Shown one piece after another: positions 27,429-36,403 of a stretch of DNA of 64,000 bases. Position 1 is the stretch's first letter. Each line of letters starts with the position of its first letter. The position numbers were made by a program, and so were the translations under genes. Location of the stretch: assembly GCF_025200925.1 (NCBI RefSeq), contig NZ_CP104174.1, positions 3,844,001-3,908,000 on the forward strand. The letters run 5' to 3'. Below the pieces are notes generated by a model. It was not told where the DNA came from. It saw only the letters and a program-made list of their open reading frames with translations, and searched no databases. Origin of the DNA: Bradyrhizobium sp. CB1015. Lineage in GTDB: Bacteria; Pseudomonadota; Alphaproteobacteria; Rhizobiales; Xanthobacteraceae.

Positions 27429-28433
27429 ATGCGGACTGGTTTGCGACTGGGCCTCGTGGTGATGGCGGTGGTGCTTGGCGGAAGCGGGATCGCTTTGGCG
27501 CAGACCGCGAAGATCAAGCTCGGCTACGCCAAATGCGCGCACTGCCTGCCGATGTCGCTCATCCCCGGCATCGCGAAGAACGTCGAGGTCGAGGCCACCG
27601 GCTTCAATTCGGGCAATGACGTGCTCACTGCGCTGGTGTCGAAGAGCATCGACGTCGCGCAGGTGACTTATCTCCACTACATCACCGCGCTCGACAAAGG
27701 TTTCGACGTCGTTGCCGTCTCCGGACAGATCAACGGCGGGTCGGAATGTCTCTCCTCCGCGAAGCTGAGTCTTCCGCCTGAGGACTGGGCCACGTTCAAG
27801 GCGACCGTTGCGAAGGCGAAGAGCGACGGTCAGCCGCTCAAGGTCGCGGCCTCCCGCGGCAATGCACAGGACATCCACATGCGCGGCGCGTTCCTCAAGC
27901 AGGGCGTCGATCCCAACAAGGACATCCAGTTCATCAACATCCCCAATCCGTCCGACCATCTCGCAGCGCTCCAGCGCGGCGAGGTCGACATGATCTGCTC
28001 GGTCGAGCCGTTCGCCTCGCAGATCCGCCTCGCCGGCGCCGGCAAGCATTTCGTGCTGCCGTACGAGCAGGCCGCGGGTAACCTCACCAATCTGATCGTG
28101 ACCCGTTCCGACGTGATCGCGAGCCAGCGCGCGGGCGTCCAGGGCGTCGTCAGCGCCGTGGTCGAGCTCGACAACAAACTGATCGCCGACAAGGGGCCGT
28201 GGATCGAAGTCATCAACAAGCTCACCGGTCTCGACAAGAACGTGGCGACCGAAGCGCTGAAGAATGCCTCGCCCGATCCCGCGATCCATCGCTCGCAGAC
28301 GCTGGCGATCGCCGCGATGATGCGCGATCTCAAATACATCTCGAAGGACGTCTCCGCGGATGCGGAGAAGAACATGGACTATTCGTTCCTGGAGAAGGCC
28401 ACCGGAAAAGCCAAGAATGACCTCGGTTACTGA
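27429..28433 (+). CDS. NitT/TauT-type ABC transporter substrate-binding protein
   Basis: A 334-residue periplasmic binding protein of the SsuA/TauA/ThiY type. The signal peptide runs to about residue 25 (VVLGGSGIALAQ). Mature sequence KIKLGYAKCAHCLPMSLIPG has two cysteines in CAHC near residues 36-39 where relatives usually have a ligand loop. GNDVLTALVSKSIDVAQVTY and RGEVDMICSVEPFASQIRLA are typical. GGAG lies 7 bases before the ATG. It is the first gene of an operon with permease, ATPase, an AMDase-like protein and a dihydropyrimidinase, which suggests a cyclic ureide or related ligand. Confidence 0.86.
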   Translation: MRTGLRLGLVVMAVVLGGSGIALAQTAKIKLGYAKCAHCLPMSLIPGIAKNVEVEATGFNSGNDVLTALVSKSIDVAQVTYLHYITALDKGFDVVAVSGQINGGSECLSSAKLSLPPEDWATFKATVAKAKSDGQPLKVAASRGNAQDIHMRGAFLKQGVDPNKDIQFINIPNPSDHLAALQRGEVDMICSVEPFASQIRLAGAGKHFVLPYEQAAGNLTNLIVTRSDVIASQRAGVQGVVSAVVELDNKLIADKGPWIEVINKLTGLDKNVATEALKNASPDPAIHRSQTLAIAAMMRDLKYISKDVSADAEKNMDYSFLEKATGKAKNDLGY

Positions 28434-29268
28434 CGTCTCGACCGCCAGGCCGGCATTTCGGCTGACGCGGGCATTTGGGGGGATCGAACGCCTGGTCGTG
28501 CCCGCGCTGCTGGTCGCCGGCTGGGAGGCCTTTGCCCGCAGCGGCATGCTGCCGCCGGCGCTGCTGCCGGCGCCGAGCGCGGTGCTGCATGCGCTCGGCG
28601 ACTGGGTGTTCGGTTTTGATGAGACCACGCAGACCTATTCCGGGCACTGGCTGCGCGATGCACTCGCCAGCGCGCTGCGCGTGTTCGGCGGTTTTGCGCT
28701 CGCAAGCCTCCTTGGCATCCTCGCCGGCGTCGCGATCGGCTGGTCGCGCCTGTTCGAGAAGACGCTGGAGCCGACGCTGCAGATGCTGCGGCCGATCCCG
28801 CCGGTGTCCTGGATTCCGCTCGCCATCATCTGGTTCGGCATCGCCGACAAGCCGGCGATCTTCCTCGTCTTCCTCGGCGCCTTCTTTCCCGTGCTGATGA
28901 ACAGCATCCATGGCGTGAAGACCGTGGACCACAATCTGGTGCGCGCCGGCGCGATGATGGGTGCCAATGGCCGGCAGATGCTGACCGACATCGTGCTCCC
29001 GGCTGCGCTGCCCTCGATCTTCGCGGGGCTTCGCATCGCGGTCGGCTCGGCCTGGATGCTGACGGTCACGGCGGAGATGGTCGCGGTGAAGAGCGGCCTC
29101 GGCTACGTGCTTTGGGATTCCTATTACTTCCTGCGCTACGACATCGTGCTGGCCGCGATGATCTCGATCGGGCTGCTCGGCTATCTCTCCGACCTCGGTC
29201 TCAAGGCGATCATGGCGCGCGCGCTGCGCTGGCAGCAGACCACCACCGTGCAGGGCAGGGCGAGCTGA
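28417..29268 (+). CDS. NitT/TauT-type ABC transporter permease
   Basis: A 283-residue inner-membrane permease of the SsuC/TauC family. The conserved segments are LRPIPPVSWIPLAIIWFG and the EAA loop GAMMGANGRQMLTDIVLPAA. The ATG at 28417 overlaps the 3' end of the binding-protein gene by 17 bases, and its TGA shares one base with the ATPase ATG. About six membrane helices are visible. Confidence 0.88.
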   Translation: MTSVTDVSTARPAFRLTRAFGGIERLVVPALLVAGWEAFARSGMLPPALLPAPSAVLHALGDWVFGFDETTQTYSGHWLRDALASALRVFGGFALASLLGILAGVAIGWSRLFEKTLEPTLQMLRPIPPVSWIPLAIIWFGIADKPAIFLVFLGAFFPVLMNSIHGVKTVDHNLVRAGAMMGANGRQMLTDIVLPAALPSIFAGLRIAVGSAWMLTVTAEMVAVKSGLGYVLWDSYYFLRYDIVLAAMISIGLLGYLSDLGLKAIMARALRWQQTTTVQGRAS

Positions 29269-30044
29269 TGGCGGCAATCGAGCTTCGCAACATCGTCAAG
29301 GTGTTTTCCGACAAGCGGCGCGGCCGCGACCTCCTGACGCTGGACAACATCAATCTCGACATCGAGGCCAATGATTTCGTCTGCCTGCTCGGCCCGTCCG
29401 GCTGCGGCAAGTCGACCTTACTCAACATCATCGCCGGCTTCGAGCAGGCGACGAGTGGGCGCACGTTGGTGGACGGCAAGCAGGTGGAGCGGCCGGGCTC
29501 GGACCGCGGTGTGGTGTTCCAGCAGCCGACCCTGATGCCGTGGCTGACGGCGATCGACAACATCGCCTTCCACCTCAAGCTCAAGGGCGTCGCCAAGGCC
29601 GAGCGCTACGACCGCGCCATGGAGTTCATCGACCTCGTCGGCTTGCGCGGCTTCGAGCACCATCATCCCTCCGAAATGTCCGGCGGCATGAACCAGCGCG
29701 TCGGCATCGCCCGCGCGCTGCTGATGAACCCGAGCGTGATCCTGATGGACGAGCCGTTCGCGGCGCTCGACGCCCAGACCAAGCTCGAAATGCAGGAAGA
29801 GCTGGTCGCGATCTGGCAGAAGCGCCGCTGCACCATCGTGTTCGTCACCCACAGCGTCGACGAGGCGCTGGTGCTCGGCAACAAGATTGTGGTGATGACC
29901 AGGCGGCCGGGCCGGATCCGCGACGCCGTCAACTTCGACCTGCCGCGCCCGCGCGACATCACCAGCCCCGAATTCAACGACGCCAAGCGCCACATCCTGG
30001 CTTTGATCCGGGAGGAGTCGACGCGGCTTGCGCAGGCGTCGTAA
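29268..30044 (+). CDS. NitT/TauT-type ABC transporter ATPase
   Basis: A 258-residue ATPase of the SsuB/TauB family. Walker A is GPSGCGKST, the Q-loop is FQQPTLMPWLTAIDN, the signature is MSGGMNQRVGIARALL, Walker B is VILMDEPFAALD and the switch His is in VTHSVDEA. The end (LARPRDITSPEFN-like segment RPRDITSPEF) is normal for the family. Coupled to the permease by a one-base overlap; the next gene follows after 10 bases. Confidence 0.9.
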   Translation: MAAIELRNIVKVFSDKRRGRDLLTLDNINLDIEANDFVCLLGPSGCGKSTLLNIIAGFEQATSGRTLVDGKQVERPGSDRGVVFQQPTLMPWLTAIDNIAFHLKLKGVAKAERYDRAMEFIDLVGLRGFEHHHPSEMSGGMNQRVGIARALLMNPSVILMDEPFAALDAQTKLEMQEELVAIWQKRRCTIVFVTHSVDEALVLGNKIVVMTRRPGRIRDAVNFDLPRPRDITSPEFNDAKRHILALIREESTRLAQAS

Positions 30045-30054
30045 GGTTAAGGCC

Positions 30055-30786
30055 ATGCGCAAACGCCTCGGCATGATCGCGCCGTCCTCCAACTCGGTGC
30101 TGGAGCCCGTCACCAGCGCCATGCTGGCCGGTATCTTCGGCATCACCGCACATTTTTCGCGCTTCCGCGTCACCGAGATCGCGCTCGATGCCGCAGCGCT
30201 GAGCCAGTTCGATGCCTCGGTGATGTTGCCGGCGGCGGATCTGCTGGCGGATGCCAAGGTCGACGCGATCGCCTGGAACGGCACGTCCGCAAGCTGGCTC
30301 GGCATCGGCCGCGACCGCAGCCTGTGCGAGGCGATCACGGCCCGCACAAATGTGCCGGCAACGACATCGACCCTAGCCTGCATCGATGCCGCCCGCGCGC
30401 TCGGCGCGAGGCGCGTCGGCCTGGTCTCGCCCTATACCGGCGACGTCCAGCGGCGCATTGCCCACGTCTGGGCCGAGGAGGGGATCACCCCGCATGCCGA
30501 GCGGCATCTCGGCTTGCGCGACAACTTTTCCTTCGGCGAGGTCGCGCCGGCGACGATCGCGGACATGATCCGGGCGGTGGCGGCGGAGGGGGCTGACGCG
30601 GTCGTCATCCTCTGCACCAATCTCGATGGTGCGGCGCTTGCGGCCACGCTGGAGCGGGAGCTGGACATCGCCGTGCTCGACTCGGTCGCGGTCACATTGT
30701 GGCGGACCCTCGGCCTCGCCGGCGGCGATGTGGCGGCCCTTGCGCAATGGGGGCGGATCTTCCAGACAATGCCAGACATCAAGTGA
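30055..30786 (+). CDS. Arylmalonate decarboxylase / maleate isomerase-family protein
   Basis: A 243-residue Asp/Glu-racemase superfamily protein. Maleate isomerases have two catalytic cysteines; arylmalonate decarboxylase has Gly in place of the first, a dioxyanion pocket Thr-Ser plus Tyr, and only the second Cys. Here the first site reads NGTSASW (Gly76-Thr77-Ser78), SPYTGD supplies Tyr127 and ILCTNLD supplies Cys187. The pattern therefore matches the decarboxylase. It lies between the transporter ATPase and the dihydropyrimidinase in one operon. A cofactor-free decarboxylase acting on a malonate-like product is inferred; the substrate is not known. Confidence 0.78.
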   Translation: MRKRLGMIAPSSNSVLEPVTSAMLAGIFGITAHFSRFRVTEIALDAAALSQFDASVMLPAADLLADAKVDAIAWNGTSASWLGIGRDRSLCEAITARTNVPATTSTLACIDAARALGARRVGLVSPYTGDVQRRIAHVWAEEGITPHAERHLGLRDNFSFGEVAPATIADMIRAVAAEGADAVVILCTNLDGAALAATLERELDIAVLDSVAVTLWRTLGLAGGDVAALAQWGRIFQTMPDIK

Positions 30787-30797
30787 CGGAGACGCAA

Positions 30798-32207
30798 GTG
30801 ACGCAGCTCGACCTCGCCATCCGCGGCGGCACCATCGTGACGGCCAGCGACGAGTTTCGCGCCGATATCGGCATTCGCGGCGGCCGCATCGTCAGCATCG
30901 CCGATAGCATCGAGGGCGCGGCCCGCGAGATCGATGCGACGGGCCTATTGGCGCTGCCGGGCGGCATCGACAGCCACGTCCATATCTCGCAGCCCTCGGG
31001 CCCCGACGTGGTGATGGCCGACGACTTCGCCTCGGCGACGCGCGCAGCCGCAGCCGGCGGCAACACCATGGTGCTGCCCTTCGCGTTGCAGGAGAAGGGC
31101 ACCTCGCTGCGCAGCTGTGTCGAGAACTATCGCAAGCTCGCCGAAGGTGAGTGCTACATCGACACCGCGTTCCATCTCATCATCTCCGATCCGACTGCCG
31201 TGGTGCTCGGGCAGGAGCTGCCGGCTCTGGTCAAGGACGGCTACACCTCGTTCAAGGTGTTCATGACCTATGACGACCTCGTGCTCAGCGACAAGCAGCT
31301 GCTCGAAGTGTTCGACGTCGCGCGCCGCGAGGAGGCGCTGGTCATGGTCCATTGCGAGGGCTACGATGCCATCCGCTTCCTCACCAGCAAGCTGGAGCGC
31401 GAAGGTCATATCGCGCCATACTATCACGGCACCTCGCGGCCGCAGGCGGTCGAGCGCGAGGCGACGCACCGTGCCATCAGCCATGCCGAGGTGATCGGCG
31501 TTCCCATCATGATCGTGCACGTCTCCGGACGCGAGGCGATGGAGCAGGTGCGCTGGGCGCAGCAGCGCGGCCTGCCTGTTCATGCCGAGACCTGCCCGCA
31601 ATACATCACGCTGACGGCCGACGACATGAAGGGCCTCAACATGGATATCACGGGATCGAAATATGTCTGCTCGCCGCCGCCGCGCGATGTCGAGAGCCAG
31701 CAGGCGATCTGGGAAGGCATCACGTCGGGCGTGTTCCAGACCTTCTCGTCCGATCACTGCCCTTTCCGCTACGACGATCCCAAGGGCAAGCTGACGCCGA
31801 ACGCCCGCACCTCGTTCCGCTGGGTGCCCAACGGCATTCCCGGCGTCGAGACGCGGCTGCCGATTCTGTTCTCCGAAGGCGTTTCGAAGGGACGCATCAC
31901 CCTGCAGAAGTTCGTCGAGCTGACCGCGACCAACCACGCGCGGATCTACGGTCTCTATCCGCGCAAGGGCTCGATCGGCGTCGGTTTCGATGCCGATATC
32001 GTTCTCTGGGATCCCAAATTGAAGAAGCCGATCCGGCAGGCCGATCTGCATCACGGCTCGGATTACACGCCCTGGGAAGGTTTCGAGGTCACGGGATGGC
32101 CGGTGACGACAATCGCCAGGGGACAGGTGGTCGTCAGCCAGGGCCGGATCATCGGCACCAAAGGCGCAGGCCAGGTGTTGAGCCGGGGCAAGTCGAGCCT
32201 GATCTGA
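30798..32207 (+). CDS. hydA: Dihydropyrimidinase / D-hydantoinase
   Basis: A 469-residue cyclic-amidohydrolase that opens dihydropyrimidines or hydantoins to N-carbamoyl amino acids, using two metals. The first metal His pair is in GGIDSHVHISQP, the carboxylated Lys in TSFKVFMTYDD, further His residues in MVHCEG and IVHVSGRE, and the Asp in SSDHCPFRY. A C-terminal sandwich domain ends the protein. The GTG at 30798 follows GGAG by 6 bases; an earlier GTG at 30783 is also in frame. It is the last gene of the NitT/TauT-type operon. No N-carbamoylase (beta-ureidopropionase) is present in the window, so the next step must be elsewhere or be served by an amidase here. Confidence 0.9.
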   Translation: MTQLDLAIRGGTIVTASDEFRADIGIRGGRIVSIADSIEGAAREIDATGLLALPGGIDSHVHISQPSGPDVVMADDFASATRAAAAGGNTMVLPFALQEKGTSLRSCVENYRKLAEGECYIDTAFHLIISDPTAVVLGQELPALVKDGYTSFKVFMTYDDLVLSDKQLLEVFDVARREEALVMVHCEGYDAIRFLTSKLEREGHIAPYYHGTSRPQAVEREATHRAISHAEVIGVPIMIVHVSGREAMEQVRWAQQRGLPVHAETCPQYITLTADDMKGLNMDITGSKYVCSPPPRDVESQQAIWEGITSGVFQTFSSDHCPFRYDDPKGKLTPNARTSFRWVPNGIPGVETRLPILFSEGVSKGRITLQKFVELTATNHARIYGLYPRKGSIGVGFDADIVLWDPKLKKPIRQADLHHGSDYTPWEGFEVTGWPVTTIARGQVVVSQGRIIGTKGAGQVLSRGKSSLI

Positions 32208-32225
32208 TCCGGCTCGACACGGTGC

Positions 32226-32416
32226 CATCGCGCTCTAAAGCGCGATGAGATCAGGATTGATGGCTGCGACGACGGTGGTGGGCCCCCTCTCCCGCTTGCG
32301 GGAGAGGGTTGGGGAGAGGGTGCTTCCGCAGTGGGACAATCTCCAAGAGGAGAAAGCCCTCACCCGGCGCTTCGCGCCGACCGGCCCGCGGCAGTCGATT
32401 CGACCTCATCGCGCTT
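32226..32416. repeat. Dispersed palindromic element (copy B) with terminal inverted repeats
   Basis: The left end carries CTAAAGCGCGATGAGATCAG at 32235-32254, and the right end reads CGACCTCATCGCGCTTCAG, its near inverted copy. Just outside the left end, CATCGCGCT/AAGCGCGATG forms a small hairpin. The centre holds CCCTCTCCCGCTTGCGGGAG and a CCTCACCC block as in copy A (12557-12735). It fills the gap between two convergent genes and its right end overlaps the azoreductase stop codon by one base. Confidence 0.78.
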
Positions 32417-33042
32417 CAGAAGGTCGCGGCCATTGCAGCGAGGCGTTGATGGGCCCGTTCACGGGCAGCATCGATCGGCTGCTGCGGCCCGGTGGTTGGG
32501 CCGATCAGGATGAAACGGACATTGCTGATCCCGATGAAGCGCAGGATTTCCCGCAAGTAGGGCGTTGCCATATCGATGCGGCCGCGGTTCATGCCGGTGG
32601 CAAAATCGCTGCCGCTGGCGATGATCACCAGCGTCGGCCGGTCCTGCAGCAGCGGCAGATATCCTTGCGACGGATCGAACCGAAAGGTGAGGCCGGGCTG
32701 GACGATGATGTCGAACCATTGCTTGAGCTTGTAGGGAAGGCCGAAGTTCCACATCGGGGTCGAGATCAGCACGCGATCGGCGAGCGAGAAGCGCAGTGCC
32801 ATTCGCTCGGCCTCGGCAAAGCTGTCGCGTTGCGCGTCGGTGAAGCCTTGGGCCTTCATGCGCGCATATTTGGCCTCGACGATCGGACCCGTAAATTCCG
32901 GCATGCGCTCACGCCAGATGTCCACGACGTCGATGTCCCAATCCGGCCGGGCCTGGCGGAAGCCATCGAGAAAGACACGCGCGCCGGCCGTCGATTCGGA
33001 CTCGGCGCGGGGCGAGCATGACAGGTGCAGGAGCTTTGCCAC
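32416..33042 (-). CDS. azoR: FMN-dependent NADH-azoreductase-type flavodoxin-fold protein
   Basis: A 208-residue flavodoxin-like oxidoreductase. LLHLSCSPRAESESTA at the N-terminus is the FMN phosphate loop and STPMWNFGLPYKLKQWFD is the conserved AzoR flavin segment. Such enzymes reduce azo and quinone compounds with NADH. Last gene of the 18-gene minus-strand operon, starting 3 bases after the fusion-hydrolase gene. It may serve as a quinone reductase, protecting the cell from products of the pathway, but this is an inference. The stop codon overlaps the end of a dispersed repeat that may act as the transcript's 3' structure. Confidence 0.87.
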   Translation of the reverse strand: MAKLLHLSCSPRAESESTAGARVFLDGFRQARPDWDIDVVDIWRERMPEFTGPIVEAKYARMKAQGFTDAQRDSFAEAERMALRFSLADRVLISTPMWNFGLPYKLKQWFDIIVQPGLTFRFDPSQGYLPLLQDRPTLVIIASGSDFATGMNRGRIDMATPYLREILRFIGISNVRFILIGPTTGPQQPIDAARERAHQRLAAMAATF

Positions 33043-33045
33043 AGC

Positions 33046-34620
33046 TCATCCCAGCGCTCTGATCACGGTGTCGGCCCTGGTCACGACCGCGACGTTCTGC
33101 ATGGCGAAATTGATCGAAGCGTTGTGCCAATCGGCATTCATGGTCGAGCAGCAATCCTCGGGCACGATCATGAAATAACCCTTGTCGGCGCCGGTGCGCG
33201 CGGTGTGCTCGACCGACATGTTGGTCCAAGCGCCGGTGTTGATGATCATGTCGCGGCCGGTCGCTTTCAGGATCGTCTCCAGCCGCGTGCCTTCCCAGGC
33301 GCTCATCCGCATCTTCTCGACGACGAAATCGCCGGGCCGGGGCTCGAGGCCTGAAACCGGGGCCGCGCCCCAGCTTCCGCGCACCATCGCCTTGCTGTCG
33401 ACGAGGCCTTCGAATAGCGGAGCATTCAGGGTGACGCCCGGTGCGCCGGGCTCGACCACGAACCAGACATGGATGATGGCGACGCCGCGGGCGCGTGCGG
33501 CTTCAGCCAGGCGCCGCACATTCTCCACGACGTGCTGTTGCTTGGCGTGACCGGGAGCGCCGGACTCGGCGAAAGCGCCGCCGTCCATGATGACGTCGTT
33601 CTGGAGATCCTGGATGATCATGGCGCAGCGTTGCGGATCGAGCCGCATCTCGCCTTCGGTCAGAATAGGTGCGGCTGGCGATGAGCTCGGGCTTGTTCCG
33701 CCACCAGCGCGCCTGCCGCTCATATAGGGCTCATGCCGCGGGCCGACCCGAGTCGGGATCGCATACACCGAACGCGTCGAGGTGAGATAGAGCGTGCGGA
33801 AATCCGGCCCGCCCCAGGCGAGGTTGGCGACGAGCTCGGGCACGCGGACCTTGCCGAGCAGTTCGCCCCGCGGCGAATAGACCCAGACGCCGCCGGGCGC
33901 GGTGACCCATACATTACCGTGCTGATCGCACTTCATGCCGTCGGGCAGACCGGGCTCGAGCTCGGACTTGATGCCGCTCGCAAACACCCGCGCATTGGAC
34001 AGCGAGCCGTCGCTGCTGACGTCGAACACGCGGATCAGGGCTTGCACCGTGTCGTTGACATAGAGCAGCTTCTCGTCCGGCGAGAAGCACAGCCCGTTCG
34101 GCTGGTCGAACAAATTGCGCTCGACCACGAGCTTCGGCTCGCCGCCAGGCACGAGGCGGTAGACGCCCTGGAAGCCGAGCTGGCGCGGCCGCTCGACACC
34201 ATAGACCGGCATGCGGCCATACCAGGGATCGGAGAAATAGATCGCGCCGGATGAATGCACGCAGACGTCGTTCGGGCTGTTGAGTTCCTGGCCGCCGAAA
34301 TGAGAGGCCAGCACCTCGCGCCGTCCGTCCGGCCGTTCGCGGACCAGCGACGAGGTCGCGTGCTCGCAGACGATCAGGTTAAGGTCGGCGTCATAGGTCA
34401 TGCCGTTGCATTTGTTCGAGGGGCGTTTGACCTCGACGACGCCGCGCCGCGCATCCCAGCGCCTGCGCACGTCGCCCGGCATGTCCGAGAACAGCAGATA
34501 ATGATCGACTGGGTGCCAGATCGGCCCTTCCGTGAAGTCGAAGCCGGTGCCGATCTGTGCGACCGGCGCATAGGGGTCGATCAGGCTCTCGAACTCGCTT
34601 CGCAACGTCACATGCGTCAT
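33046..34620 (-). CDS. SMP-30/gluconolactonase – isochorismatase-family fusion protein
   Basis: A 524-residue two-domain protein in one continuous frame. Residues 1-298 are a six-bladed SMP-30 lactonase with the expected metal ligands Glu31 (FTEGPIW), Asn117 (NSPNDV), Asn175 (DQPNGL) and Asp227 (LPDGMK). A Gly/Ser/Pro linker (299-325) leads to an isochorismatase-like hydrolase (326-524) with Asp338 in QDLQND and Lys436 in VVEKMRMS. The usual nucleophile motif TNVCVE reads TNMSVE, so Ser469 replaces Cys. ATG 34620 is chosen at the beginning of the SMP-30 domain. A lactonase plus a (possibly altered) amidase suggests successive ring-opening and hydrolysis. The second domain's activity is uncertain. 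Confidence 0.85.
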   Translation of the reverse strand: MTHVTLRSEFESLIDPYAPVAQIGTGFDFTEGPIWHPVDHYLLFSDMPGDVRRRWDARRGVVEVKRPSNKCNGMTYDADLNLIVCEHATSSLVRERPDGRREVLASHFGGQELNSPNDVCVHSSGAIYFSDPWYGRMPVYGVERPRQLGFQGVYRLVPGGEPKLVVERNLFDQPNGLCFSPDEKLLYVNDTVQALIRVFDVSSDGSLSNARVFASGIKSELEPGLPDGMKCDQHGNVWVTAPGGVWVYSPRGELLGKVRVPELVANLAWGGPDFRTLYLTSTRSVYAIPTRVGPRHEPYMSGRRAGGGTSPSSSPAAPILTEGEMRLDPQRCAMIIQDLQNDVIMDGGAFAESGAPGHAKQQHVVENVRRLAEAARARGVAIIHVWFVVEPGAPGVTLNAPLFEGLVDSKAMVRGSWGAAPVSGLEPRPGDFVVEKMRMSAWEGTRLETILKATGRDMIINTGAWTNMSVEHTARTGADKGYFMIVPEDCCSTMNADWHNASINFAMQNVAVVTRADTVIRALG

Positions 34621-34639
34621 CGGTCGATCCTCGACAACC

Positions 34640-35488
34640 TCAAGCCGGGAACCAGTTGCGCTGGGGGAGCGACTGCACGATCGGGCCGGGAACCTGATCA
34701 TGCAGCCGACCCACGACATTGCCGCCTTCGATCTTGGCGGGCCGGTCGTGGACGGGGAGCAGGTAGCGCGAATTGCTGAGCAGCTTCTTGATGGCCGCCT
34801 TTTCCGCGCGCTTGGTGGTGCCGTGGTTGCCGGTGGTGCGCGGCTCCCAATCCTGGATTTCATGGAAGGGCGTGACGATCTGGTCGTTGAAATCGTAGAT
34901 CACATCGCCGCAGATCGTCGCGATGCCGTCGGCGGTGTGGACGATGATGTTCATGGAGCCCTCGGTGTGCGCGTTGGCGGCATCGCAATAGACGCCGGGC
35001 ATCAGCTCGATCGGTCCGGTGATCTCGAGATCCAGGAAGCGCAGCGCGCTCTTGGTGTGCAGGCGGTCGATCAGGTGCTTGATGTCGGGCGCCGGATATT
35101 GCGGATGCATCAGGCCGGAGACAGAATATTCGAGCTCCCGGCGGTTGAGCACGACGGTCGTGTTCATCGGGAACAAATCGTCCTTGCCGGCATGGTCGAT
35201 GTGCAGATGGGTGTGGCAGACGAATCGGACATCGCCCATGCGGACGCCGTGGCGCGCGAGCTGGTTCTCGATCATGTTCTCATGATACTGGAGCCCTCGC
35301 ATGCCCAGCGTTTCCATGATCTGGTTGGAGCGATAGCCGGTATCGACAACGACCGGATAGGGGCCGCCGAGGATCAGGAAGCCGAGGGTGAGGACGCGGC
35401 GGGTGCGGCCGCAGTCGCGGCCGAGCACCAGGAAGCTCGATTCCAGCTCGATATCGCCGTAGTCCAGGATCTTGATCTCCAGCGCCAT
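34640..35488 (-). CDS. Metallo-beta-lactamase-fold lactonase (AHL-lactonase-like)
   Basis: A 282-residue protein of the N-acyl-homoserine-lactonase family group. The dinuclear zinc motif HTHLHIDHAG is clear, with further His residues in AHTEGSM, Asp in CGDVIYD and His in LPVHD. There is no signal peptide. It is 19 bases upstream of the fusion-hydrolase gene and 30 bases after the amidohydrolase gene in the 18-gene operon. In this catabolic setting a pathway lactone is a likelier substrate than a quorum signal, but AHL hydrolysis is not excluded. Confidence 0.83.
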   Translation of the reverse strand: MALEIKILDYGDIELESSFLVLGRDCGRTRRVLTLGFLILGGPYPVVVDTGYRSNQIMETLGMRGLQYHENMIENQLARHGVRMGDVRFVCHTHLHIDHAGKDDLFPMNTTVVLNRRELEYSVSGLMHPQYPAPDIKHLIDRLHTKSALRFLDLEITGPIELMPGVYCDAANAHTEGSMNIIVHTADGIATICGDVIYDFNDQIVTPFHEIQDWEPRTTGNHGTTKRAEKAAIKKLLSNSRYLLPVHDRPAKIEGGNVVGRLHDQVPGPIVQSLPQRNWFPA

Positions 35489-35518
35489 TCGTTTCCCTCC
35501 CGTTTCGTTTCTTGTCTG

Positions 35519-36403
35519 TCAAAGCCGATAGACGCGCGTCGCCGTCGTCCTGAAGATCGCATCCTGCTGCTCCGCACTGAACGGGGCGACGGCGGCGCGA
35601 AACGCTGCGACGAGCTCGCAATAAGTGGTCCACAATTTCTCGATCGGAAAATTGGAGCCGAACAGGCAGCGCTCGGCGCCGAAGATCGCGACGGTATCAG
35701 TGAGCACGGCGGCGATATGCGCGGGATCGTTGCGATGGATGAAGGTGCCGAGCCCGGACAGTTTCGAGACCACGTTCGGACAGGTCGCGAGCCGGGCCAT
35801 CCCGGCGCGCCAGGCCGCCCCTCCAGTCGGCGAAAGATCTTCGAGCATGCCGGCGTGCTGTAGGATGAAGGTCACGCCGGGACATGACTCGGCGAGCTGT
35901 GCCGCATCCGGCATCTGCGGTGTGAAGACCTGCAGGTCAAAACTCCAGCCGTAATCGGAAAGACGCGCGATGTTGCGACGGATCGTAGGATCGGCGCAGA
36001 GATCCGGACGCGCCGCGAAGCGATAGAGCGGGTTCTCGTGCCAATGCAGCTGCATGCGCACACCGCGCAGCAGTGGGTAGCGCTTGAGGCGGTCGAGCTG
36101 TGGGCGGACGTCGTCGGCCGTGAAATTGGCGTAGGCGACGATGGCGTGTGGCCAGCCATGTTCGTCGGATGTGCGCTGCACCCAGGCTGCTTCCTCCTCG
36201 AAATGCTCGGGCGCCCAATTGGTCTGCACATAGACGGAGCGGGTGACGCCGCTGTTCTTGAGATCGTCGAGATATTCCTGGATCGGATAATCGCGGCGGA
36301 TCGACTCGTATGGTCCGAAGATGCGGGGCTGCATGGGGCCGGTCAGCCAGGGCAGATCGGCCTGCCGCCAGATGTGATGATGGCCGTCGACAATACCGTT
36401 CAC
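35519..36403 (-). CDS. Amidohydrolase_2 family hydrolase (pyrone-dicarboxylate-lactonase-like)
   Basis: A 294-residue TIM-barrel hydrolase of the group containing 2-pyrone-4,6-dicarboxylate lactonase and L-fucono/rhamnono-lactonases. The N-terminal GIVDGHHHIWR is the metal or active-site His motif, LQHAGML carries a central His, and FGSNFPIEKLW has the late Ser/Asn where many relatives have Asp. The ATG overlaps the stop of the VWA gene (ATGA). It sits among two other lactonase-type enzymes in the operon, so a lactone intermediate is plausible. Confidence 0.84.
   Translation of the reverse strand: MNGIVDGHHHIWRQADLPWLTGPMQPRIFGPYESIRRDYPIQEYLDDLKNSGVTRSVYVQTNWAPEHFEEEAAWVQRTSDEHGWPHAIVAYANFTADDVRPQLDRLKRYPLLRGVRMQLHWHENPLYRFAARPDLCADPTIRRNIARLSDYGWSFDLQVFTPQMPDAAQLAESCPGVTFILQHAGMLEDLSPTGGAAWRAGMARLATCPNVVSKLSGLGTFIHRNDPAHIAAVLTDTVAIFGAERCLFGSNFPIEKLWTTYCELVAAFRAAVAPFSAEQQDAIFRTTATRVYRL

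Noticed and set aside
34640..35488. Quorum-quenching AHL lactonase
   Set aside because: The fold matches, but there is no luxI/luxR context and the gene is embedded in a catabolic operon; kept only as a lactonase-like call.
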